DNA of 11,572 nt from CAYUAI01 sp964442745 (lineage in GTDB: Bacteria > Pseudomonadota > Gammaproteobacteria > S012-40), in NCBI GenBank assembly GCA_964442745.1, contig CAYUAI010000112.1, positions 1-11,572 on the forward strand, in the 5' to 3' direction. Shown in pieces: positions 1 to 6,696 of the stretch. The stretch's first letter is position 1, and each line of letters opens with the position of its first letter. The position numbers and the translations under genes were made by a program. The notes beneath the pieces are model-generated. The model was not told the DNA's origin, did no database searches, and saw nothing but the letters and a program-made list of their open reading frames with translations.

Positions 1-31
1 AATAAGATTTGTTACACTGTAGTGTATAAAA

Positions 32-727
32 CTAAGGACGAGCTAGGGTATATAGCAAACAAGTATTTGAATCGTTTACAGCCCGAGTAAATTCTTGCTC
101 AGGATTCCAAAAACCCACTGCACCTCCTGAAAATCCATCAACCATAACTTTCTTTCGCAAAGCTAACGCATCTTCTAGTAATGTGTCATAGTTAGTTGTA
201 AAGAAATTAATTTTCGAACGTCTTTCAAGATTAGCACGATTGGAAAATAATGCTTCAACAAAATTATTGTGATGGTTAATTTCAACAATTGGTAATTCTG
301 CAGTTCCTATTTTTTCAGGGTCATCATTATCAGGATTCTTGGATTTGTAGCCATAGCGAACCGTATTACCTATGGCTGTAATGATGCAGACATAAGCTTC
401 CATAAGCTGCTCTAAGCTGCACTCATTACTATTTATAAACGCTATTTTCACACGGGAACGTTCGGCTATTGCGATTAAATCTCCGAGGTGGCTTAAATAA
501 TGCTCTACATGGCTATCACTCTCAAGATCTTGCTTTAGATCGTTAAGTATCTCTTTTGGCTTTTCTCTAGTATCTTCATTAACAATCTGACATACTCGGT
601 TTGTCAATGGGAACATAAGTGGGATATTTGCATCGTGACTAATGCCTGCCCCGAACAGCCAGTTTTGATGACCTGCATCGAGTAAATGCTGGTTTAGAGT
701 TTCTAACAGACCCTCAAAATCATCCAT
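32..727 (-). pseudogene. SIR2-domain (sirtuin-like NADase) protein, cut off inside the domain
   Basis: The 231-residue product starts MDDFEGLLETL and carries the SIR2-fold nucleotide-binding signature LFGAGISHDANIPLM (about residues 24-38) and the second signature NFFTTNYDTLLEDAL (175-189), followed by VDGFSGGAVGFWNP. In the family the next conserved block is a lysine-leucine-histidine-glycine-serine motif; here the same place reads LLYTLARP and then TAG (plus-strand 32-34). Stand-alone proteins of this kind are generally bacterial NAD-consuming immunity effectors, often paired with a HerA-type ATPase, but any partner would lie beyond the window's left edge. I infer a decayed gene because the stop falls inside the domain and the motif before it has lost its key residues. 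The start at 727 has only a weak AGG upstream. It could still be an unusual short variant. SIR2 assignment is fairly sure; inactivity is likely. Confidence 0.7.
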
Positions 728-786
728 AATTACTTACCTATATAAAATACTCTTCAATTGTTTTGATAAAATCTATTTCTAACAGT

Positions 787-838
787 GTCCGCTTTTGGGA
801 AGTATCTTGAATTAGAAATTTTCAAGTGAGCGTCCGCT
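787..838. repeat. Short direct repeat GTCCGCT, 45 bp apart
   Basis: GTCCGCT occurs at 787-793 and again at 832-838, each followed within a few bases by GGG. It lies in the stretch 728-997 between the SIR2 start and the transposase remnant, where I see no gene. It may be the remains of an intergenic repeat element, but two seven-base copies are weak support. Confidence 0.25.
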
Positions 839-997
839 AAGGGTCAAAATCTGTCATTCACAACTTTACTCTAAATAGCTAAGGACATAAAAATTAAACA
901 GTCGAAATCAATTCTATGCTAATTTATTATCAACTTTGGCTGTTAATTTTAATGGTATCAATTTTAACAACTTATTCCCCCTCTGAAGGTATTAACT

Positions 998-1148
998 ATG
1001 TCACACCTGATTGAACATTTTTGCTATCAAAACCTATGGGTTGAGAGGATTGGGAAATCTGCGTTATGAGGGTTGTAGCGGCAAAAAACAACAAATCTGT
1101 ATGACCTGTATGAATGTGTTATTCCTGATCATTAAAGGATTGGTCTAA
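998..1148 (+). pseudogene. N-terminal remnant of a zinc-finger-like transposase
   Basis: An ATG at 998 opens MSHLIEHFCYQN in one frame. After a frame change around 1035-1047 the text continues as GNLRYEGCSGKKQQI and CMTC, ending at TAA 1146-1148. From memory this resembles the cysteine-rich N-terminus of a transposase family that starts MSHLIEHFC.QN, followed by a glycine-asparagine-leucine/arginine block, SGK..QI and a CxxC pair. Only about 50 residues survive, in two frames, with no DDE catalytic domain and no terminal inverted repeats recognised, so this is a dead fragment. I do not assign it to a named IS family. Confidence 0.45.
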
Positions 1149-2030
1149 GCTGCTTAATTCATCATTATTGTTGATTTTTAATTTGGCTGTTGAGTTTGTC
1201 TATGTTGGACTCATTGGTGATGATAGGAATTATTTTGTATCTCTTCCGGCCATTTAATCGGCTAAACAGAAGGCCGCTGTTCCCTAATTCGTGCCCTATA
1301 TCGAGATATTTTTTAGATCATTCTGTCATTAGATCAGCGACCGGTTCCTCCAGTATGGGTTATTTTTATTAGTCCAGCGTGGAGGTATTCAGGTATGATT
1401 GCACGACTTGAAAAAAATGGTAAATTCATTAATGAATTAACGACAATTAACCACAACCGATGAGTCACTATTTTCATGAACAAGTCTACCCGAAAAAAAA
1501 TGAGAAAAATTCATTTTCAGAAAACCGTTTATTATGAACGAAACGAGTCCATTTGATTTGCGTTGCGGGCAAGTTGTTAACGGGTAGAAATTAGGTTCGA
1601 ATTGTTTTACCCAAAAATCATTGACACACCGAGCCGTGGGATGACGGGCTAAAACTCGCCGCTTAACTCAATAATCGCTGAAAGACCGGAACCTCCCTGC
1701 GCAGAAAAACAGGCGTAGGAATTCTACTGCCTGCGTAACAGTGGTTGAATAAAAAGCAGTCAAATTATTTGGGGTTAAGCCGCTGCCGGAGCCCGTTTAC
1801 GCCATTTGGCTGAGGCTGTTGATTTGAGTAGGTATAAAAATGCTTATTTAATAAGCTATTTACTTATCGATAACCAGCCCGATAATTACTTGCAGGATTT
1901 AGGGAGTGATATATGTCGGGACTATTCAATTCCTTATGGTGCGTGGAACGCACCCTACCCGAATAGTATGAATATTAAATTGAAATCCCAATTATCGAGC
2001 TATTTACCTTGTCCATTTCCATTACATTAG
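1149..2030. other. Gene-poor debris, no recognisable complete gene
   Basis: No protein family could be recognised over about 880 bases. Two open stretches exist: 1190-1372 (60 codons, TTG start, ending SSSMGYFY) and 1806-2030 (74 codons, starting MAEAVDLSRYKNAYLI). Neither has a convincing ribosome binding site or motif. The second runs in the same frame as the FGE-like fragment that begins right after its TAG and could be the eroded upstream part of that gene. A 22-codon open frame at 1395-1463 (MIARLEKNGKFINEL) has a good GGAGG at 1381-1385 and may be the first codons of a lost gene. The rest is full of stops in all frames I examined. Confidence 0.4.
1710..1733. repeat. Imperfect hairpin CAGGC-GTAG / CTAC-T-GCCTG
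   Basis: Arms CAGGCGTAG (1710-1718) and CTAC plus GCCTG (1724-1727, 1729-1733) pair over nine base pairs with one bulged T and a GAATT loop. A small palindrome, CTGCGCAG, sits just upstream at 1698-1705. There is no T-run after the stem, so it is not an intrinsic terminator. It could be a remnant of a mobile repeat or structured RNA; function unknown. Confidence 0.3.
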
Positions 2031-2226
2031 GCAAACGATTGGGGGCAAGACGCAGGCAGGCTTATGGATGTTATTTATTGGGGGGTGCGCCAAGCTTTTC
2101 GCTGGATACCGCTGGAGAAGTTTTTTATGGGGTCGCCAGAGAATGAGATAGATCGTTGTGATGATATGGTTTATCCCCCATAAATCCATTACCATAAGCC
2201 CTCCCTCAATTCAGGTAATAACATAA
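2031..2226 (+). pseudogene. Formylglycine-generating-enzyme (FGE/SUMF1)-like N-terminal fragment, frameshifted
   Basis: Reading from 2031 gives WGQDAGRLMDVIYWGVRQ and then FRWIPLEKFFMGSPENE (about 2092-2142), matching the opening of FGE-sulfatase-domain proteins (RWIPPG.FLMGSPE.E). Frame 2031 hits TAA at 2181-2183. Shifting by one base within the CCCCC run at 2175-2179 lets the text continue as PHKSITISPPSIQ, which fits the family's next block (P.H.V.I), before TAA at 2224-2226. The rest of the roughly 200-residue domain, including its catalytic cysteines, is absent. The family includes copper-dependent oxidases that make formylglycine and many paralogues used as effectors or reverse-transcriptase partners. 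The fragment has no start codon of its own. Family assignment is good; it is not functional. Confidence 0.65.
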
Positions 2227-2265
2227 CATGAGAGTCATCCGGTTAATTAGTAGGAGAGTTTAATT

Positions 2266-2565
2266 ATGCGATTGTTTTTAGTATTTGCGGCTTATATGAC
2301 CATTGGGTTGGTGATGGCGTTGATATTGCTGTATCCCAATCGGCCTGCGACCGTGATGGGTGGCATGGCGGTTGTGGTGGTATTGACATTGATTGTGGGA
2401 TTGTTTGACGTGCTTGGGCAATGGGTGCTTGATCATCCACAATTTAAACCATTGCCGTCGTTTGCCCGATCGTTGGTTTTTGTGGTCGTGATTGGGTTAT
2501 TTTTTGGAACAACGTATTTGGGCATGGAAATGTTGAATCCTCAAATAGCCCCCTGGATTAGTTAG
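2266..2565 (+). CDS. Small hypothetical membrane protein (99 aa)
   Basis: The product is almost wholly hydrophobic, with three predicted membrane segments at about residues 3-22, 30-50 and 68-88. Short polar stretches (YPNRPAT; DHPQFKPLPSFAR) separate them and the C-terminus ends PQIAPWIS. The start is supported by TAGGAGAG at 2251-2258, nine to ten bases before ATG 2266. I do not recognise the family. It is intact and uninterrupted although both neighbours are debris, which suggests a real, retained gene of unknown inner-membrane function. No signal peptide cleavage site, cysteine pair or catalytic motif is visible. Confidence 0.6.
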   Translation: MRLFLVFAAYMTIGLVMALILLYPNRPATVMGGMAVVVVLTLIVGLFDVLGQWVLDHPQFKPLPSFARSLVFVVVIGLFFGTTYLGMEMLNPQIAPWIS

Positions 2566-2566
2566 C

Positions 2567-2588
2567 CCGTAGGTTGGGGTAAGGAACG
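2567..2588. repeat. Possible truncated intergenic repeat
   Basis: The stretch beginning CCGTAGGTTGGGGTAAGG just after the membrane-protein stop resembles, from memory, the left half of dispersed intergenic repeats whose other half carries the complementary AACCCCAAC. That other half is not present here. The remaining spacer to 2825 shows no gene I can support. Confidence 0.2.
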
Positions 2589-2825
2589 TCTCGGCATGCG
2601 TTTAACAATGGAAGATACAGTTTTTTTGTCCAGAATCAGCACGACTGGCTTCTGCCATGCGATGAGCCATCAGCTTCCCTTTTATTGCTTTTCAATAAAT
2701 ATATTTTCTAATATTCTTGGCAACATAGTAAGTTTAAACTACTTTCAGAGGGAAAGTTATTTTATGCCGTTTTTTTACAAGAAAGATCATTAAAAAAATC
2801 CATAGATTGCAGGTATGAGATAGCA

Positions 2826-3611
2826 ATGCAGAGTCGTTTGCTAAATCAAGTGTTACCCTGGGTTAACTATCCGGGTGTGGTTAGTTTGAGCCTTTTCATG
2901 CATTTATATTTATTATCCCATGGCTTAAATTTTCAATATAGTACCTATATACCGGTACTCTTCGGCACCGGTTTGATTAGCGCACTGGAAATATTTCAAC
3001 CTTACCGTAAGCGCTGGAAGCCATCCATCACTGACGTCAAAAATGACGCGATATATATGTTGCTAGTGCAAGTTTTGCTACCTAAGTTATTGGCTTATAT
3101 TGTTGGCATCCTTTTATTGCAATATTTCGAAAACAATCAGATCGTGCTTAACGGCCTGTGGCGGTATGATTGGCCAATCGCTGTGCAAGTAGTGCTAATG
3201 ATGGTGATTGCCGAATTTTTTCGTTATTGGCTACACCGTGCGGCGCATCGCTGGTCTCCATTATGGCGTTTGCATGCGGTACATCATGCACCGCATGGTT
3301 TGTACTGGATCAATACCGGCCGTTTTCATCCGCTGGAAAAAACACTGCAATTTTTGTTGGACTCGTTACCGTTTATATTGTTGGGCGTGAGCGCCGAGGT
3401 ACTTTCTTTATACTTTGTTTTTTATGCGATCAATGGTTTTTTCCAGCATTCCAATATTCGACTTAAATTTGGTTGGTTGAACTATATCGTCAGTACCGCT
3501 GAATTACATCGTTGGCATCATTCTCAGGTGATTGCAGAGTCCAATAAAAATTTTGGTAATAATCTAATCATTTGGGATTTGTTGTTTGGTAGCAGAAGGG
3601 CAAAGGGATAA
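2826..3611 (+). CDS. Sterol desaturase / fatty acid hydroxylase family protein, 3' end truncated
   Basis: This is an integral-membrane di-iron oxygenase-fold protein of 261 residues. The histidine boxes that hold the two irons are all present: HRAAH (137-141), HAVHH (150-154), RFHPLE (166-171), QHSNI (207-211) and ELHRWHHS (226-233), followed by the family's NFGNNLIIWDLLFGS (242-256). Hydrophobic segments precede and separate the boxes (about 16-33, 40-56, 75-99, 116-134, 173-204). Members hydroxylate or desaturate sterols, fatty acids or carotenoids. The normal C-terminal tail after the W-D-L-L-F-G block is missing: the last five residues (RRAKG) are an out-of-frame reading of the next gene, a GH3 fragment, so the 3' end was lost in a deletion. 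The metal site is complete, so activity is possible but uncertain. The start at 2826 has only a weak purine stretch upstream. The substrate cannot be inferred. Confidence 0.75.
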   Translation: MQSRLLNQVLPWVNYPGVVSLSLFMHLYLLSHGLNFQYSTYIPVLFGTGLISALEIFQPYRKRWKPSITDVKNDAIYMLLVQVLLPKLLAYIVGILLLQYFENNQIVLNGLWRYDWPIAVQVVLMMVIAEFFRYWLHRAAHRWSPLWRLHAVHHAPHGLYWINTGRFHPLEKTLQFLLDSLPFILLGVSAEVLSLYFVFYAINGFFQHSNIRLKFGWLNYIVSTAELHRWHHSQVIAESNKNFGNNLIIWDLLFGSRRAKG

Positions 3612-4038
3612 CCAATATAACCGGTGAGAAATTATCGGAGTCACAACTGATTCAAGCCATGCAGCAAGTGACAGATGAGCTAGGAATTGAAACATTATTT
3701 TATATGGCGCTGGCGGATGAAGCGAAGGCGTACTATGAAATTTATCTAGAAACCCGTGATGTACTATCGATTGAAACCAGTGATTTAGCTGAAAAAGTAG
3801 AAAATCGTATCAGGGAATTAAACGTGGAATATGAGAGAAAACGAGCCAGTGGGCGTTTGAAAAAATTAAAAATAAGTCGAGTGAAAATCGGGACTAAAGA
3901 AGCGTTGAAAAGTTACTATGTGGCTAAAGGGGTGCGTGAAAACCAGTTTAAATTTTTATTAATTCAGTATCGCAAGGAATTTAATTTCCCTATGGGGATA
4001 TACTCGAAACACGTGAGATTCATAATGAAAAAAATTAA
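3593..4038 (+). pseudogene. C-terminal fragment of a GH3-family (auxin-responsive promoter family) protein
   Basis: In the frame of ATG 3659, readable upstream to 3593, the sequence runs KGITNITGEKLSESQLI, then ENRIRELNVEYERKRASG, then the C-terminal NQFKFLLIQYRKEF. This matches the end of bacterial GH3 proteins (VGEKL, LN.EY..KRASGRL, G.FK.PRL). GH3 enzymes are ANL-type acyl-adenylating enzymes that conjugate carboxylic acids to amino acids. The adenylation core, roughly 400 residues, is absent. A frame change at the GGGG run (3994-3997) would restore a tail reading DILETREIHNEKN and ending at TAA 4036-4038, overlapping the next gene's ATG by 14 bases as expected for a tight operon. As it stands, the frame runs straight into the enolase-like sequence and makes a 235-residue hybrid ORF (3659-4366). 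Family call is good; function is lost. Confidence 0.65.
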
Positions 4039-5133
4039 AATGACTTGTTGTCATCTGAAAATACCTTTTCATGTTTCGTTTAAACATGCTTCCGCTGAGC
4101 GAAATATGTCGGATAGTGTGTTGGTTGTAGCTGAATTCAATGACATTAGAGGTTATGGTGAGGGCTGCCCTAGGCCCTATGTGACGGGTGAAAGTTATCA
4201 ATCGGCGGAAGATTTTTTTAAAACTTACTCTCAGTCTATCATCGAAAATATTGATGATCTGAAATCTTTACATGGCTGGATAAAAAAACAACAAGCCTCT
4301 ATTGACAAAAATCCTGCGGCTTGGTGTGCGATAGAACTTGCCCTATTAGATTTGATGGATAACTAGCAAACAAAACGGTTGAAGCCTTTCTCGGGCTGGC
4401 AGATTTAGCGGGTGAATTTGTTTATACGGCCGTTTTGGGAGACAGCTCGTTAGCGGTTTTTCAAAAACAATGGCAACAATACATATCTTTTGGCATGAGT
4501 GATTTTAAGTTAAAGTTATCTGGGAATTTTGACAATGATCAAAAGAGAATAGCAATGATTTATGCGGAAAATACCGCCGCGACTATTCGGGTGGATGCCA
4601 ATAATTTTTGGGATAACGCTGAAGCGGCATTGTCCTATTTAAAAATATTGCGCCCAGGTTTATTAGCTGTTAAGGAACCTCTGCAAGTGGGAGACAGGCA
4701 AGGACTCAATTATTTAGCGAAATCATTGAGTCTACCCGTTATCCTTGACGAATCATTTGTGCAAAACGAGCAACTCACGGCATTAGCCGATCACCCAGAG
4801 CGTTAGATCATTAATCTGCGTATTTCAAAAATGGGTGGCCTCGTTCGCTCACTTTCCATTCTAGAAAACGCCCGGCTGGTGGGTGTTAATATGATTATCG
4901 GTGCACAAGTAGGTGAAACCAGTATCTTGACCCGAGCGGCACTCACCTTAGCGAATCAGGGTCGTGATATATTATTGGCACAGGAAGGGGCGTTTGGTAC
5001 CTATTTATTAAAGGATGATATTTGTGAAGAGCCATTGATGTTTGCGGAAGGTGGAAAATTATTGGCTAACAACATGAGTGGGCATGGCCGTCAGGGATTT
5101 GGTTTATCAGTTAAAGCAAGCTATCTTCAGTAA
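4025..5133 (+). pseudogene. Enolase-superfamily (muconate cycloisomerase / dipeptide epimerase-like) gene with frameshift and nonsense mutation
   Basis: ATG 4025 opens MKKIKMTCCHLKIPFHVSFK, then GYGEGCPRPYVTGE, the capping-domain start of muconate-lactonizing-subgroup enzymes. The frame ends at TAG 4364-4366 after ELALLDLMDN. One base shift there restores NKTVEAFLGLADLAG and VYTAVLGD in the frame used from 4363 on. The barrel domain then shows the KxK pair in FKLKLSG, metal ligands in RVDANN, VKEPL and ILDES, and the second catalytic lysine in NLRISKMGG. A TAG at 4804-4806 sits exactly where relatives have tryptophan (PER-W-I-I-N-L-R), so it is one base from TGG. The sequence then reads GAQVGETSILTRAAL and LLAQEGAFGTYLL to TAA 5131-5133. 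These enzymes abstract a proton alpha to a carboxylate (cycloisomerisation, epimerisation or dehydration). The gene is broken, and the damage looks recent because the motifs survive. Confidence 0.82.
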
Positions 5134-5722
5134 TGTCCTGCAACCATTGGATTATTTCATTTGTAACGGTTTCAGGGTGCTCTTCTTGAATGAAATGCAG
5201 ACCTTCACCGACATGAACGGTACTAACGTTGGGAAAATTTTGTTCGATGAAAAAGATTTCGTTTTCACCCGTGAGCACGCCAGGGGTTGAATATAATAAT
5301 AATTTGGCTACAAAAGATGTCATTAAGTATTGGCTGTATTCCATGAATAATGCACGATTGTCGGCGGGTACGCCAGCGATGGGGACTTCGCGTGGCCACA
5401 TTAATTTGGGTTTTTCGATGAATGCTTTAAGGTAACGCAAGTGATCGTTGAGGCGATATTCAATGAAGGGCTTACCGGAACGGCCATGACCGATTAAATC
5501 AATAGCAATGACGCGATGGGTTTGACTGATTTTTGGCAAGACTTTACGCCACAAAAACGATGAGGTTGGTACATCATGGATGAATAACACCGTATCACCG
5601 CGGCCGCCCTCGCGATAGGCGATATGTGAATCTAAGACATCAATGGTTTTATAATCGATGGAATGGGCAATGGCTGTTTGTATCAGTGCTAAGCCGAGAA
5701 TAATGATTTTAAGTCGTTGCAT
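5111..5722 (-). pseudogene. Haloalkane-dehalogenase-like alpha/beta hydrolase with internal deletion of the catalytic core
   Basis: The 203-residue product has a signal peptide (MQRLKIIILGLALIQTAIA, cleavage about residue 19-20), strand and oxyanion-loop text VLFIHDVPTSSFLWRKVLP (45-63), DLIGHGRSGKP (75-85) and YRLNDHLRYLKAFI (89-102). It then jumps straight to KPKLMWPREVPIAGVPADN (104-122), STPGVL and GLHFIQEEHP (174-183), the C-terminal part of haloalkane dehalogenases. About 110 residues normally between these blocks are missing with the frame kept. They hold the nucleophile elbow, the cap domain and, in DhaA-like enzymes, the catalytic acid; only the base histidine (H176) remains. The oxyanion-loop HGNP is also changed to HDVP. 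The protein could be exported but should not be catalytic. Its 3' end overlaps the convergent enolase pseudogene by 23 bases. A different hydrolase subfamily is possible, since the nucleophile identity is gone. Confidence 0.75.
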
Positions 5723-5851
5723 GTTGTGACCTATGTTGAATGGCGAATGGATCGTCGGGTTAACAGTCGCTGTGGTGGGTTAGGAATGGGCACGCAATAA
5801 CCTCCCGGTTTTGCCTCCCATCTTCCGCCTGTATTCGCCCGTTCTTCCATC

Positions 5852-5891
5852 ACAAAAGCTCGAAATAGAACGACTATTCCTGCACTTTTGT
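5852..5891. repeat. Nested dyad ACAAAAG...CTTTTGT around AATAG-AACGA-CTATT
   Basis: Outer arms ACAAAAG (5852-5858) and CTTTTGT (5885-5891) are perfect complements. Inside them AATAG (5864-5868) and CTATT (5874-5878) pair around AACGA, with almost the same centre. The element lies in the 295-base leader between the hydrolase start and the tetR end, where no gene is recognised; on the minus strand a 39-codon open stretch starting MEERANTG is present but has no support. No T-run follows, so it is not a standard terminator. It may be a dispersed repeat, an operator, or a structured leader for the minus-strand hydrolase transcript. Confidence 0.4.
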
Positions 5892-5982
5892 TCACTCAGA
5901 ACGAACAAATCCAATCTGGGTGCTAAACAGGGAAGTTATTACATGCCCATTTCTTAGTTTATGCCTCCTTATGAAATTTAAT

Positions 5983-6000
5983 ACAGAATAATTGTTCTGT
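5983..6000. promoter_or_regulatory. Palindrome ACAGAATAATTGTTCTGT, candidate TetR-family operator
   Basis: This 18-base inverted repeat has eight of nine pairs complementary. Its core (5985-5998) matches the palindrome in front of tetR (6607-6620) at 12 of 14 bases. It sits 18 bases beyond the tetR stop and about 260 bases upstream of the hydrolase start on the same strand. The likely role is binding of the adjacent TetR-type repressor to control a transcript running leftward towards the hydrolase. Confidence 0.5.
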
Positions 6001-6017
6001 AATTGTTGAAAAAATTT

Positions 6018-6584
6018 TTAATGCAGACTATCGAGTAACGAAAAAATTAAGGTTTTCATTTTTTTGTTACCATAGATTTGAGTGCTCATGGGTAAACCTT
6101 GCATATAAGTGACGAGTTGTAATGCGATATCTTCCGGCGATGGGTGTGATGAAATTTCACCTTGTTTGATAGCCATCTGAATATTATTCGCAAAGGCTTT
6201 TTCCAGATGTTGATAATGGGTTTTCGCTAATTTGATGGCCGCACTTTCCATGTCTTCACTATCGAGTAACGTATTCATCATTAAACACTTCACCGGTTCA
6301 TCACCATGGAGTAGGGCAGAGAAAAAGGCACGGATTGAGCTTAGACCGCTCGGTGTTTTTTCGAGAAGCTGATAGGTATCACAGAGATATCGGTCACGAT
6401 AATTTTTAACGGCGGCTAAATATAAAGCTTGTTTGGTTGGGAATCGCTGATACAGGCTGTGGCGATTTAAGCCAGTTAAATCTAAGATATTACGCATGGA
6501 TAGCTTCTTAAAACCTTTTTGCCAAAATAGTTCGGTGGTTTTGTCTAAAAAATCTTGAATATCATATTCAATCGGGCGCGGCAT
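6018..6584 (-). CDS. TetR/AcrR-family transcriptional repressor
   Basis: The 188-residue product starts MPRPIEYDIQDFLDKTTELFW and has the TetR helix-turn-helix: KGFKKLSMRNILDLTGLN followed by RHSLYQRFPTKQALYLAAV (about residues 24-59), with the conserved Y-x-x-F and K-x-x-L contacts. The remainder is helical and poorly conserved, as expected of the ligand-binding domain. The frame is open to 6635, but I chose ATG 6584 because the family motif begins right there and the longer version would translate through the palindrome at 6607-6620. No strong Shine-Dalgarno precedes it. Paired palindromes on both sides suggest autoregulation plus control of the downstream hydrolase transcript. The domain order resembles NemR/AefR-like regulators of efflux or detoxification genes; the inducer is unknown. 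Confidence 0.85.
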   Translation of the reverse strand: MPRPIEYDIQDFLDKTTELFWQKGFKKLSMRNILDLTGLNRHSLYQRFPTKQALYLAAVKNYRDRYLCDTYQLLEKTPSGLSSIRAFFSALLHGDEPVKCLMMNTLLDSEDMESAAIKLAKTHYQHLEKAFANNIQMAIKQGEISSHPSPEDIALQLVTYMQGLPMSTQIYGNKKMKTLIFSLLDSLH

Positions 6585-6606
6585 ATTTATGAGGGTGACC
6601 TTTAGA

Positions 6607-6620
6607 AGAACGATTGTTCT
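6607..6620. promoter_or_regulatory. Palindrome AGAAC-GATT-GTTCT, candidate autoregulatory operator of tetR
   Basis: Perfect five-base arms around GATT lie 22 bases upstream of the tetR ATG. A TATAAT on the minus strand (6649-6644) could be the -10 element, placing the palindrome just after the transcription start, a classic repressor position. It shares 12 of 14 bases with the core of the site at 5983-6000. Confidence 0.55.
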
Positions 6621-6652
6621 GCAATACGTTAACACAGCGTTGCATTATAAAT

Positions 6653-6693
6653 AAGTGAATATTTATATTGGATATTGAAAAAATATTTCACTT
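6653..6693 (-). terminator. Long AT-rich dyad after iclR, possible terminator or operator
   Basis: AAGTGAATATTT (6653-6664) and AAATATTTCACTT (6681-6693) are complementary apart from one bulged base and could form a twelve-base-pair stem with a 16-base loop. It begins three bases past the iclR stop in the direction of iclR transcription, which suits a terminator, but the stem is AT-rich and the tail (ATTTATAA) is a poor T-run. It also abuts the candidate tetR -10, so a regulatory site is an alternative. Confidence 0.35.
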
Positions 6694-6696
6694 AAG

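Noticed and set aside
1190..1372. 60-codon open frame with TTG start
   Set aside because: No Shine-Dalgarno sequence and no family resemblance; described only as part of the debris.
1628..1760. GAGCCG-rich stretch suggestive of a group II intron end
   Set aside because: I could not find the GAAA-type domain V stem or any reverse-transcriptase frame; one short motif is not enough.
2596..2793. 65-codon open frame in the spacer before the desaturase
   Set aside because: No ribosome binding site, no recognisable motif, and a composition typical of AT-rich noncoding sequence.
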